In this document: positions 25,564-33,585 of the stretch, piece by piece
Position numbering within the stretch: the first letter of the stretch is position 1
Layout of the letters: every line of letters begins with the position of its first letter
Assembly (NCBI GenBank): GCA_945878355.1
Contig: CAMCTC010000012.1
Span: forward strand, 1 to 64,000
Length of the DNA stretch: 64,000 nucleotides
From: Bordetella parapertussis
GTDB taxonomy: Bacteria; Pseudomonadota; Gammaproteobacteria; Burkholderiales; Burkholderiaceae_C
Reading direction: 5' to 3'
Program-made: the position numbers and the translations under genes
The notes under the pieces: model-generated
Database searches by the model: none
The model's input: only the letters and a program-made list of their open reading frames with translations
What the model was told of the DNA's origin: nothing

Positions 25564-26745
25564 TCATGCCAGCACCCGCTGCAAGCGGTGCAGCGCCTCC
25601 TCGAGCTTGTCCCGGCTGCTGGCAAACGACAGCCGCAGCCAGCGCGCCGGGTCGTGGCGACCGAAGTCGCGGCCTGGCGTCAGCGCGACATGCGCGCTGT
25701 GCATCAAATCGAAGGCGAAATCCCAGCTGTTGGCGCTGTGCGTGCTGCAATCGGCGTAGGCGTAGAAAGCGCCGTCGGGCAGCACCGGCACCGTCAGCCC
25801 CAGCCGGTTCAGTGCGGGCACGACGAAGTCGCGGCGGGCGCGGAACTCGGCCCGCCGGCGCTCATACTCGGCAATCGATGCGGGGTCGAAGCAGGCCAGC
25901 GCCGCGTGCTGGGCGATGGTCGAGGCGCAGATGAACAGGTTTTGCGCCAGCCGTTCGACCGGTTCGACCAAGGCCTCGGGCAAGACCAGCCAGCCCAGGC
26001 GCCAGCCCGTCATGTTGAAGTATTTCGAGAAGCTGTTGACCGAGACGATGTGCTCGCCAAGCTGCAGCGCGCTGCGGCCAAAAGCCTCGTCGTAGCTCAG
26101 GCCCAGGTAGATCTCGTCGACGATGGTCACGCCGCCGTGGCCGGCGACGACCGCTGCGATGCGCCGCAGTTCGTCGGGGTGGATCGAGGTGCCGGTGGGG
26201 TTGCTGGGTGACGCGAGCAGCACGCCGCGCGTGGCCGGGCACCAGGCCTGCGCCACCATCTCGGCGTCGAGCTGGAAGCGTTGCGCGGCGTTGGTCGGCA
26301 GCAGCTTGGCCACGGCCTGCGCCGCGGCGACGAAGTGCCGGTTGCAGGGGTAGCTCGGGTCGGGCATCAGCACCTCGTCGCCGGCCTCGAACAAGGCCAG
26401 GCAGACCAGTTGCAGCGCTGCCGACGCGCCGGCCGTGATGACGATGCGGCGCGCCGGGATGTCTAGCCCGAAGCGCTGCGCATACCAGCCCGAGAGCGCC
26501 TCGCGCAGTGCTGGCAGGCCGGTGGCGTCGGTGTACTGGCTGCGGCCAGCACGGATCGCCCGCTCGGCGGCCTCTTGGACCAGCGGCGGCGCGGTGAAAT
26601 CGGGCTCGCCGATGTTGAGAAACAGCATGCGCTCGCCACCTTGCGCCGGGTCGCAAGCCGGGCTGGCGGCGATCAGCGCCGCGGCCTTGGCGCATTCCAT
26701 GACGTAGAAGGGCTCGATGTGGTCGAGCCTGCTGGCCAGCCTCAT
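25564..26745 (-). CDS. PLP-dependent class I/II aminotransferase
   Basis: 393 residues. The fold type I pattern is clear: N-I-G-E-P-D-F near the start, Y-T-D-A-T-G-L-P-A-L-R-E-A-L, S-N-P-T-G-T, D-E-I-Y-L-G-L-S-Y and the PLP lysine in S-F-S-K-Y-F-N-M-T-G-W-R-L-G. It most resembles alanine/aspartate-type aminotransferases of the AlaC or YbdL-like groups; the amino donor cannot be named. It lies downstream of nusB with 52 bases between. Confidence 0.88.
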   Translation of the reverse strand: MRLASRLDHIEPFYVMECAKAAALIAASPACDPAQGGERMLFLNIGEPDFTAPPLVQEAAERAIRAGRSQYTDATGLPALREALSGWYAQRFGLDIPARRIVITAGASAALQLVCLALFEAGDEVLMPDPSYPCNRHFVAAAQAVAKLLPTNAAQRFQLDAEMVAQAWCPATRGVLLASPSNPTGTSIHPDELRRIAAVVAGHGGVTIVDEIYLGLSYDEAFGRSALQLGEHIVSVNSFSKYFNMTGWRLGWLVLPEALVEPVERLAQNLFICASTIAQHAALACFDPASIAEYERRRAEFRARRDFVVPALNRLGLTVPVLPDGAFYAYADCSTHSANSWDFAFDLMHSAHVALTPGRDFGRHDPARWLRLSFASSRDKLEEALHRLQRVLA

Positions 26746-26797
26746 GCTGCCGGTCTCATGCAGCCGGTCTCATGCAGCGGACTCGGTCAAACTCGGT

Positions 26798-27322
26798 TCA
26801 CCCCGCCCGGCGCGCATCGTTGCGTGCCTTGACCTCGACCGGTCTGAGGTCGGCTGCGGCCTTGTCGAGCACGCCGTTGACGTATTTGTGACCGTCGGTG
26901 CCGCCAAAACTCTTGGCCAGTTCCACCGCTTCGTTGATCACCACCCGGTAAGGGATGTCTATGCAGTGGCTGAGCTCGTAGGCGCCGATCATCAGCACCC
27001 CATGCTCGACCGGCGACAGCAGGCTGGTCTTGCGGTCGACATGTCGTGCCAGCACCGCGTCCAGCGTCGCCGCCTCGCGGATGCCGCCATGCAGCAGCGC
27101 GTCGAAGTGCGGCCGGTCGCACTTCTCGAAGCCCTCTTGGTCGCGGATATGGGCCTCGATCTCGGCGCCGTCGGCGCCGCTGAGCAGCCATTGGTACAGC
27201 CCTTGCAGCGCCAGCTCGCGCGAGCGGCGGCGCGTCGACTTGGCCTGCGGCTTGCGCGCCGGCCGGTTCGCTGACGGGTCGGCAACGGGTGCGTGCTGCG
27301 GCTTTACCGGGGAATCGGTCAC
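26798..27322 (-). CDS. nusB: NusB transcription antitermination factor
   Basis: 174 residues, longer than the usual ~140 because of a basic N-terminal tail of about 30. The NusB core shows [28 protein letters not shown] and [17 protein letters not shown]. With NusE it binds boxA RNA during rRNA transcription. It begins with GTG, overlapping the ribH stop by four bases, the usual ribH-nusB order. Confidence 0.95.
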   Translation of the reverse strand: MTDSPVKPQHAPVADPSANRPARKPQAKSTRRRSRELALQGLYQWLLSGADGAEIEAHIRDQEGFEKCDRPHFDALLHGGIREAATLDAVLARHVDRKTSLLSPVEHGVLMIGAYELSHCIDIPYRVVINEAVELAKSFGGTDGHKYVNGVLDKAAADLRPVEVKARNDARRAG

Positions 27323-27795
27323 GTCAGCTCGTTCAGCAGCGTGGCCATCTCGACCGCCACGCGGGCGGCGTCGCGGCCCTTGTCTTCGGCGCGGGCCCAG
27401 GCCTGCTCCATGTTTTCGACCGTCAGGATCGCGTTGGCCACCGGCAGGCTGTGGTCAAGCGCGACCCGGCTGACGCCGGCGCCACTCTCGTTGGCCACCA
27501 GCTCGAAATGGTAGGTCTCGCCCCGGACGATGCAACCCAGCGCGATCAGCGCGTCGAAGTCGTTGCTCTCGGCCAGTGCCTGCAAGGCCAGGGGTACTTC
27601 CAGCGCACCAGGCACGGTGATCAGCCGGATGTTGTCGGGATCAACGCCCAATGCGGCCAGTTCTGCCAGGCAGGACTTGGCCAGCGCGCCGGTGATGTCG
27701 GCGTTGAAGCGTGCTTGCACGATACCGATCGCCAGCGGCGAGCCGTTGAGCGGGTTGGCCGGGACGAGGTCCTCGCCTTGGTTGGCGTTGCGCAT
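27319..27795 (-). CDS. ribH: 6,7-dimethyl-8-ribityllumazine synthase
   Basis: 158 residues. The family motifs are A-R-F-N near the start, [23 protein letters not shown] and a [12 protein letters not shown] segment. It condenses the butanone phosphate made by RibB with the pyrimidine intermediate to give the riboflavin precursor. It lies between ribB (35 bases upstream) and nusB (overlapping). Confidence 0.96.
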   Translation of the reverse strand: MRNANQGEDLVPANPLNGSPLAIGIVQARFNADITGALAKSCLAELAALGVDPDNIRLITVPGALEVPLALQALAESNDFDALIALGCIVRGETYHFELVANESGAGVSRVALDHSLPVANAILTVENMEQAWARAEDKGRDAARVAVEMATLLNELT

Positions 27796-27830
27796 GGATG
27801 CTTTCGGGGGAAGGAGAAGGGCCGGCGGGC

Positions 27831-28928
27831 TCAATGGCCGGCGGCAACGAAGCTGGTGACCTCCAGCCCATAGCCCATCATGCTGGGCATGCGGCGCGGG
27901 CTGCCCAGCAGCTTCATGCGGGTGATGCCCATGTCGCGCAGGATCTGGGCGCCGACGCCGTAAGTGCGCAAATCCATCTGCATGCCGCGCTCGGTGCTGT
28001 TGGCTAACTGCGGCATCACCAGCGGCAGCAAGGTCTGCACATCGTGGCCGCAGTTGAGCAGCACTGCCAGGCCGGCTGGCGCTGCCTGGATCGCTGCCAA
28101 GGCCTTGGGCAAGGGCCAGGAATGTCGGCTGCGGCCGGTGTCGAGCAAGTCCATCGCGGTGAAGGGTTCGTGCACCCGCACCGTCACTTCGTCGCCGGGT
28201 TGCCATTCGCCGTGTTGCAGCGCCAGGTGCAGACCACCCGAGCGGTCGCGGAAGGCGATGCAGCGGAAGTTGCCCTGGGCGGTGGCGAGCTCGCGCTCGC
28301 CGACGCGCTCGATCAAGGTTTCGTTGTGCGCGCGGTGGGCGATCAGGTCGGCGATCGTGCCGATCTTCAGGCCATGCTCGCGGGCGAAGATCTGCAGGTC
28401 GGGCAGCCGCGCCATCGTGCCGTCGTCGTTCATGATCTCGCAGATCACCGCCGCTGGCGTCAGCCCAGCCATCGCCGCCAGATCGCAACCGGCCTCGGTG
28501 TGGCCGGCGCGCATCAGCACGCCACCGTCCTGGGCTTGCAGCGGGAAGATGTGGCCGGGTTGGACCAGATCGGTCACTTTGGCGTCGCGCGCCACCGCAG
28601 CCTGCACGGTGCGGGCGCGGTCGGCGGCTGAAATGCCGGTGGTGACCCCCTCAGCGGCCTCGATCGACACCGTGAAAGCGGTGGCGTGTGCGGCACCGTT
28701 TTTCGCCGTCATCGGCGTCAAGTGCAGGCGTTCGCAGCGCTCTCGCGTCAGGGTCAGACAGATCAGACCCCGGCCGTACTTGGCCATGAAGTTGATGGTT
28801 TCGGCTGAAACATGGTCGGCGGCGAGGACGAGATCGCCCTCGTTTTCGCGATCTTCTTCGTCAACCAGGATCACCATTCGGCCAGCGGCCAGCTCGGCGA
28901 CGAGCTCGGGAACAGGGGAAAGTGCCAT
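27831..28928 (-). CDS. ribB: 3,4-dihydroxy-2-butanone-4-phosphate synthase with a degenerate RibA domain
   Basis: 365 residues from the ATG at 28928. Residues 1-205 are an intact RibB domain: [10 protein letters not shown], then [10 protein letters not shown]. The rest aligns with the GTP cyclohydrolase II fold, but the zinc-binding site is gone: where RibA has three cysteines after R-V-H-S-E, this protein reads [10 protein letters not shown]. It therefore probably makes only butanone phosphate, and a separate RibA must exist elsewhere. No FMN riboswitch is seen in the 58 bases upstream. Confidence 0.93.
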   Translation of the reverse strand: MALSPVPELVAELAAGRMVILVDEEDRENEGDLVLAADHVSAETINFMAKYGRGLICLTLTRERCERLHLTPMTAKNGAAHATAFTVSIEAAEGVTTGISAADRARTVQAAVARDAKVTDLVQPGHIFPLQAQDGGVLMRAGHTEAGCDLAAMAGLTPAAVICEIMNDDGTMARLPDLQIFAREHGLKIGTIADLIAHRAHNETLIERVGERELATAQGNFRCIAFRDRSGGLHLALQHGEWQPGDEVTVRVHEPFTAMDLLDTGRSRHSWPLPKALAAIQAAPAGLAVLLNCGHDVQTLLPLVMPQLANSTERGMQMDLRTYGVGAQILRDMGITRMKLLGSPRRMPSMMGYGLEVTSFVAAGH

Positions 28929-28986
28929 CCGCCGATTGTAGGCGGGCAGGGGGCTGCGCCTGCCCGAGCGGCTTGCCAACCGAGCT

Positions 28987-29742
28987 TCAACCCGCCTTGG
29001 GCTGAACCTCGTCCGAGCTCACCCAAGTCCCATTGCTGAGCAGTTGGTGGGGGCTGAAGTCGGCCTTGTAAGCCATCTTCTGGCTCTCGGCGATCCAGTA
29101 GCCCAGGTACAGGTAGGGCAGCCCGAGTTCGCGGGTTTGCTCGATTTGCCACATCACGCCGTAGGTGCCCAGACTGCCTCGGTAGTCGGGGTCGTAGAAG
29201 GTGTAGACGGCCGAAATGCCGTCGCTCAACACGTCGACGATCGCGACCATGCGCAGGGTGCCGCTGTCGTCGTCGCTGGGGTCGCGAAACTCCACCAGCC
29301 TCGAGTTGACCCGGCTTTGCAGCAGGAACTGGGTGTACTGGTCGATGCTGTCCTGGTCCATGCCGCCGCCGGCGTGGCGGCCCGCCTGGTACCGCAGGTA
29401 GAGCTGGTAGTGCTCGGCGACAAAGCCCAGCCGCAGAACGCGCGAGCTCAAGCCCTTGTGCGCGCTCCAGGCACGACGCTGGCTGCGTGTGGACACAAAC
29501 CCGGCCACCGGCAAGCGCAGCGGCATGCAGGCCGTGCAGCTGTCGCAATAGGGTCGGTAGGTGAACATGCCGCTGCGCCGAAAGCCCTGGGTCACCAGGC
29601 TGGAATAGACATCGGCGTGGATCAGGTGGCTGGGCGTGGCCACCTGCGACCTGGCCTGCCGGTCGGGCAAGTAGCTGCAGGGGTAGGCCGCCGTGGCGTA
29701 GAACTGCAAGGACGCCAGCGGCAGTTCTTTGGGGTGGGTCAT
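28987..29742 (-). CDS. bpt: Bpt, aspartate/glutamate leucyltransferase
   Basis: 251 residues. The N-terminal cysteine motif is visible in Y-P-C-S-Y-L-P and Y-C-D-S-C-T-A-C, followed by V-V-E/Y-T-F-Y-D-P-D and the late Y-L-Y-L-G-Y-W-I. Bpt adds leucine to proteins with N-terminal Asp or Glu and so marks them for ClpS-ClpAP. It overlaps the aat stop in an ATGA, so both transferases of the N-degron pathway are made together. Confidence 0.94.
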   Translation of the reverse strand: MTHPKELPLASLQFYATAAYPCSYLPDRQARSQVATPSHLIHADVYSSLVTQGFRRSGMFTYRPYCDSCTACMPLRLPVAGFVSTRSQRRAWSAHKGLSSRVLRLGFVAEHYQLYLRYQAGRHAGGGMDQDSIDQYTQFLLQSRVNSRLVEFRDPSDDDSGTLRMVAIVDVLSDGISAVYTFYDPDYRGSLGTYGVMWQIEQTRELGLPYLYLGYWIAESQKMAYKADFSPHQLLSNGTWVSSDEVQPKAG

Positions 29743-30527
29743 GTGCGGCTTGTTTTTAGAGGGGTTGGCAAGCCGCCAGGGCTGCCCAGGTCCAGTCCGG
29801 CCCACAGCGCAGGGTCAAAAGCCCAAGCGGCCGGCGCTGTCTCGTCCACGTTGCGTGCCAGGTGAGACTCGAAATCGCTGCGGGGGATTTCGCGTGCGCC
29901 CAGGCTCGCGAGGTGGCCGGTGCGTTGCTGGCAGTCGATCAGCGACATGCCATGGCCGCGGCAAAAAGCGATCAAGGCCGACAGTGCGATCTTGGAGGCG
30001 TCGGTTTGCCGAGCGAACATCGACTCGCCGAAGAACATCGTGCCGATGCTCACGCCGTACAGGCCGCCGACCAACTCACCGTCTATCCAGGTCTCGAAGC
30101 TGTGCACCGCGCCAGCGGCGTGCCAGGCGCTGTAGGCCTCGATGATCTCGGGGGCGATCCAGGTGCCGTTCTGGCCGAGGCGCGGCGCTGCAGCGCAGGC
30201 GCTCATCACCCGCGCAAAAGCCGAGTCGATGCGGATCTCTGATCGCGGGTCGCGGATGAAGCGGCGCAAGGTCTTGCGCAGCGACGGCGAAAGCTTGAAC
30301 TCGGCCACTGGCAGCACCATGCGTGGGTCCGGGCTCCACCACAGCGGCGGGTCGCCCGGGTTGTACCAGGGAAAGACACCTCGCCGATAGGCCTCGGCCA
30401 GCCGCTGCGGCGTGACCGTCCCGCCCGCGGCCAACAGCCCCGGCGCTTCGCTGTCGGCGCCTTGAGCGTAGCGGGTGGGTGGGAGACTGTCGTCGTCATC
30501 GATCCAGATCAAGGGCAGGTCCGGCAT
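29739..30527 (-). CDS. aat: Aat, leucyl/phenylalanyl-tRNA-protein transferase
   Basis: 262 residues from the ATG at 30527; a TTG eight codons earlier is less likely. Motifs are G-L-L-A-A-G-G and [26 protein letters not shown] and G-E-S-M-F. It adds Leu or Phe to proteins with N-terminal Lys or Arg. It is the first gene of the aat-bpt pair; its upstream gap holds a tandem pair of hairpin repeats. Confidence 0.96.
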   Translation of the reverse strand: MPDLPLIWIDDDDSLPPTRYAQGADSEAPGLLAAGGTVTPQRLAEAYRRGVFPWYNPGDPPLWWSPDPRMVLPVAEFKLSPSLRKTLRRFIRDPRSEIRIDSAFARVMSACAAAPRLGQNGTWIAPEIIEAYSAWHAAGAVHSFETWIDGELVGGLYGVSIGTMFFGESMFARQTDASKIALSALIAFCRGHGMSLIDCQQRTGHLASLGAREIPRSDFESHLARNVDETAPAAWAFDPALWAGLDLGSPGGLPTPLKTSRT

Positions 30528-30600
30528 GGTGCCGGCATTTTGCTTGAGCAATCTTGTCCGTTGCTGGACAAGGTCCGGGTCCGGCCTTTGGAGGCGAGGT

Positions 30601-30667
30601 TCTCAAGCAAAAGTGGCTTGGCGGCTTGACCGGGGGGCGGCCGGCGTCGGCCGGCCTCGGGGCGCTC
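30601..30667. repeat. Diverged hairpin repeat, copy E
   Basis: The copy opens TCTCAAGCAAAAGTGGC and ends CGGGGCGCTC. It is a shortened relative of the 79-bp repeat: the TTT-loop stem is degenerate, but GGCCGGC-GTCG-GCCGGCC is retained. It is immediately followed, head to tail, by copy F. Confidence 0.8.
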
Positions 30668-30733
30668 TCAAGTAAATGTGGCTTGGCGGCTTGACCGGGG
30701 GGGGCGGCCGGCGTCGGCCGGCCTCGTGGCGCT
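30666..30733. repeat. Diverged hairpin repeat, copy F, abutting an SDR stop codon
   Basis: It opens TCTCAAGTAAATGTGGC and ends TCGTGGCGCT, overlapping copy E by two bases. Its final T is the first base of TTA, the complement of the TAA stop of the short-chain dehydrogenase on the minus strand. With copy E it fills the 205-bp gap before aat. Confidence 0.8.
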
Positions 30734-31497
30734 TAGATCGTCACGCCACCGTCGATCACCAGCGATTGGCCGGTCATGAAGCTGCTGGCGGGCGCGGCCA
30801 GGTAGACCGCTGCGCCGGCGATTTCGTCGGGATCGCCGATGCGGCGCAGCGGTGTCTCGGCATTGCGCAAGGCCAACATCTCGGGGTTGTCCCACAGCGC
30901 CTTGGCGAAATCGGTCTTGATCAGCCCTGGGGCGATGCAGTTGACGCGCACGTTGTGCGGCCCGAGCTCGACCGCGAGGTTGCGCGCGAGCTGCATGTCG
31001 GCGGCCTTGCTGATGCAGTAAGCGCCGATCACCGACGAGCCACGCAGACCACCGATCGACGAGACGATGATGATCGAGCCTGCGCGTCGCGCCATCATCT
31101 GCGGCGAGACCATGGTCACCAGCCAGTTGTTGGCGACGATGTTGTTCTCGAGGATCTTGCGGAACTGCTCATCGGCGATGCCTGCCATCGGCCCGTAGTA
31201 AGGGTTGCTTGCGGCGTTGCAGACCAGCGTGTCGATGCGGCCGTAGGTCGACAGCGTGCGGTCGATCAGCCCCTGCAGAGCAGCCTTGTTGGAGATGCTG
31301 GCGGCAATCGCCAGCGCAGTGCCGGCGCCGTGACGGGCGTTGATGGCGTCAGCGACTTCTTCGCAAGCGTCTTGCTTGCGCGACGAGATCACGACCTTGG
31401 CGCCGTGCTCGGCCATGCGCTCGGCGATGGCACGACCGATGCCGCGTGATGACCCGGTGACCACGGCCACTTGGCCCTGGAGGTTGAACAAGTTCAT
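30733..31497 (-). CDS. SDR-family oxidoreductase
   Basis: 254 residues. The cofactor motif is T-G-S-S-R-G-I-G-R-A, then N-A-A-S-N, with catalytic Ser in V-S-S-I-G-G and Y-C-I-S-K. The Asn-Ala-Ala variant of the N-A-G motif is common in this branch. The C-terminal R-I-G-D-P-D-E-I-A-G and V-I-D-G-G-V are typical of classical SDRs. AAGGA precedes the ATG. It is divergent from a second SDR gene across a 123-bp gap with a dyad; the substrate is unknown, possibly a hydroxyacyl-CoA. Confidence 0.88.
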   Translation of the reverse strand: MNLFNLQGQVAVVTGSSRGIGRAIAERMAEHGAKVVISSRKQDACEEVADAINARHGAGTALAIAASISNKAALQGLIDRTLSTYGRIDTLVCNAASNPYYGPMAGIADEQFRKILENNIVANNWLVTMVSPQMMARRAGSIIIVSSIGGLRGSSVIGAYCISKAADMQLARNLAVELGPHNVRVNCIAPGLIKTDFAKALWDNPEMLALRNAETPLRRIGDPDEIAGAAVYLAAPASSFMTGQSLVIDGGVTI

Positions 31498-31563
31498 GTT
31501 GATTCCTTGGTTGTGAATGGACATCCGCATCTTTCCAAGCCGAGGCCGCAAGCGCCATTGGTA

Positions 31564-31599
31564 CTTACGGTATAAACGTCTCACTTGCCATACCGCAAG
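31564..31599. promoter_or_regulatory. Operator-like inverted repeat between divergent SDR genes
   Basis: CTTACGGTAT (31564-31573) and ATACCGCAAG (31590-31599) match as inverted repeats at 9 of 10 positions with a 16-base spacer. Half-site centres are 26 bases apart, about two and a half helical turns. The right arm is 21 bases before the ATG of the plus-strand SDR. It is likely a regulator site that controls both directions; the regulator is not known. Confidence 0.6.
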
Positions 31600-31620
31600 C
31601 TCCAAAAACCAAAAAATCCA

Positions 31621-32517
31621 ATGAATCCAGACTTCACAGACCAAGTCGCGATCGTCACCGGTGCGGGCCGCGGACTGGGCCGGGCCCATGCGCTGGCGCT
31701 GGCCTCGCGCGGGGCACGCGTGCTGGTCAACGACCTGGGCGACGCCGCGCAATCCGTGGCCGACGAGATTGTTGCCGCTGGCGGCCGGGCGCTGGCGAGC
31801 AAGGCTTCGGTCACCGACGTGGCGGAGGTCGCGGCGATGGTGGCGCAGGCGATGGCGGCCTGGGGCCGGGTCGACATCCTGGTCAACAACGCCGGCATCT
31901 TGCGCGACAAGAGCTTCGCCAAGATGACGATGGAAGACTTCAGGCTGGTGATCGATGTCCACCTGATGGGCGCGGTGCATTGCAGCCAGGCGGTGTGGCC
32001 GATCATGACGGCGCAGAAATACGGCCGCATCGTGATGACCACCTCGTCGACTGGCTTGTTCGGCAACTTCGGCCAGTCCAACTACGGCGCTGCCAAGATG
32101 GCCCTGGTCGGGCTGATGCAGACGCTGTCGATCGAAGGTGAGCGCAGCGGCATCCGCGTGAACTGCCTGGCACCTACCGCCGCGACGCGCATGACCGAAG
32201 GCTTGCTGCCGGCCGAGATGCTGGCCGCGCTGCAGCCCGAGGCGGTGGTGCCGGCGCTGCTGTGGCTGGCCTGCGCCGACGCGCCGAACCGGGCGATCGC
32301 CTGCGCTGGCGCGGGCACTTTCGAAGCCGCCTACATCAGTTTGACGCCAGGATTGCACCTGGGCACCGGGCCGGATGTCCCCGAGCAACTGGCCGCCGCT
32401 TGGGGCCAGGTCAGCGACCGCAGCGGCGACCAAGTGCCTGCCAGCGGTGCCGCGCAAGGCCGCAACGAGCTGGCACAAGCCTTTGCCGCACATGCCAAGC
32501 CTGGAGCTGGCGCTTGA
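31621..32517 (+). CDS. SDR-family dehydrogenase, multifunctional-enzyme type 2-like
   Basis: 298 residues. T-G-A-G-R-G-L-G-R-A-H-A binds the cofactor, N-N-A-G-I-L-R-D-K-S-F is the variant seen in the hydroxyacyl-CoA dehydrogenase domain of multifunctional enzyme 2, and the catalytic residues are in S-S-T-G and N-Y-G-A-A-K. That similarity suggests a (3R)-hydroxyacyl-CoA substrate. The C-terminal ~60 residues are an extra segment. It overlaps the next gene by four bases. Confidence 0.87.
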   Translation: MNPDFTDQVAIVTGAGRGLGRAHALALASRGARVLVNDLGDAAQSVADEIVAAGGRALASKASVTDVAEVAAMVAQAMAAWGRVDILVNNAGILRDKSFAKMTMEDFRLVIDVHLMGAVHCSQAVWPIMTAQKYGRIVMTTSSTGLFGNFGQSNYGAAKMALVGLMQTLSIEGERSGIRVNCLAPTAATRMTEGLLPAEMLAALQPEAVVPALLWLACADAPNRAIACAGAGTFEAAYISLTPGLHLGTGPDVPEQLAAAWGQVSDRSGDQVPASGAAQGRNELAQAFAAHAKPGAGA

Positions 32518-33488
32518 AGGCGCCAGCGGCCGCAGCGGGCGCTGAGGCGCCGCGCTACTTTCGGGCACCGCTGGCCGATTTCGGCGGTGCCAGGCCACCG
32601 GCGCCGGACTGGTTCGAGCGGGCGGTGGAAGATGCCCCCGAGCGCAGCACGGTCGAGGTCCAGGGCGCGGCGATCGAGACCCTGGCCTGGGGCCGCATCG
32701 GCGACCCCGGGCTGTTGCTGATGCACGGCAACGGCGCGCATGCCGACTGGTTCAGCTTCATCGCGCCCTTGCTTGCCCGCGAAGGCCGGCGTGTGGTGGC
32801 GTTGAGCTTCTCGGGTATGGGCCGCTCGGGTTGGCGGGACAAATACTCGGTGGCGCAATGGTCCGACGAGACGATCGCGGTGGTCGAGGCCACCGGCTTG
32901 TTCGATGCCCCCACGGCGCCGGTGCTGGCGGCGCATTCGTTCGGCGGTTATGTGTTGATGACGACGGCTGCGCGCCATGGCCAGCGCCTGCGCCGCGCGA
33001 TCATCGTCGACACCCCGCTGCGCCCGCCCGATTCGATCGAGGCGCAAAACGAGCGGCGCCGTGAACGCATGGGCGGAGGCCAAGCGCGCTTTTACACCAG
33101 CGAGGCCGATGCCTTGTCGCGCTTCAAGCTGATGCCGCCTCAGGGCTGCGAGCACCCCTTCATCGCCGACCACATTGCGCGCCATTCGCTCAAGTCGGTG
33201 CTCGATGGCCAGGGCCGTCCAGCGATGAGCTGGCGTTTCGATCCGGCGTTGTTCGACAATTTCGACTTCGGCAAGCCGCACCGCGACTTAGGCCAGTCGC
33301 TTTGCCCGGTGGTGCTGGTGCGCGGCGGACGGTCCAGGCTCGTCACGCCCGAGTTGTTCGACCATGCGCGCTCGCTGGCGCCGCCCGGAACACCGACCCA
33401 TGAACTGGCCGACGCCGACCACCATGTGATGGTCGACCAACCCTTGGCTTTTACCCGTTTACTGGCGCAGCTGGCCGACGAGGTTTAA
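32514..33488 (+). CDS. Alpha/beta hydrolase
   Basis: About 324 residues from a TTG at 32514 that overlaps the SDR stop as TTGA; no ATG is available near the start. H-G-N-G-A-H-A-D-W forms the oxyanion region, A-H-S-F-G-G is the nucleophile elbow with serine, and a late D-A-D-H-H-V supplies the histidine. It is a serine hydrolase of unknown substrate, co-transcribed with the acyl-CoA-type SDR. Confidence 0.82.
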   Translation: MKAPAAAAGAEAPRYFRAPLADFGGARPPAPDWFERAVEDAPERSTVEVQGAAIETLAWGRIGDPGLLLMHGNGAHADWFSFIAPLLAREGRRVVALSFSGMGRSGWRDKYSVAQWSDETIAVVEATGLFDAPTAPVLAAHSFGGYVLMTTAARHGQRLRRAIIVDTPLRPPDSIEAQNERRRERMGGGQARFYTSEADALSRFKLMPPQGCEHPFIADHIARHSLKSVLDGQGRPAMSWRFDPALFDNFDFGKPHRDLGQSLCPVVLVRGGRSRLVTPELFDHARSLAPPGTPTHELADADHHVMVDQPLAFTRLLAQLADEV

Positions 33489-33494
33489 GAACTT

Positions 33495-33578
33495 TAGACC
33501 CTAGACCCTAGACCTTTTAAGCTTTAGAGCTTCAGACCGGTAACAGCGGTCTGAGGCAGCGCGGCTGTCAGCGCTGCC
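33495..33578. terminator. Telomere-like TAGACCC repeat and two hairpins between convergent genes
   Basis: TAGACCC occurs two and a half times in tandem at 33495-33514. Two perfect hairpins follow: TCAGACCG/CGGTCTGA (33532-33554, 7-base loop) and GGCAGCGC/GCGCTGCC (33555-33578, 8-base loop). They sit between the hydrolase and the convergent ProQ-type gene. Neither has a T run, so bidirectional termination is an inference from position. Confidence 0.45.
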
Positions 33579-33585
33579 CGGCGCT

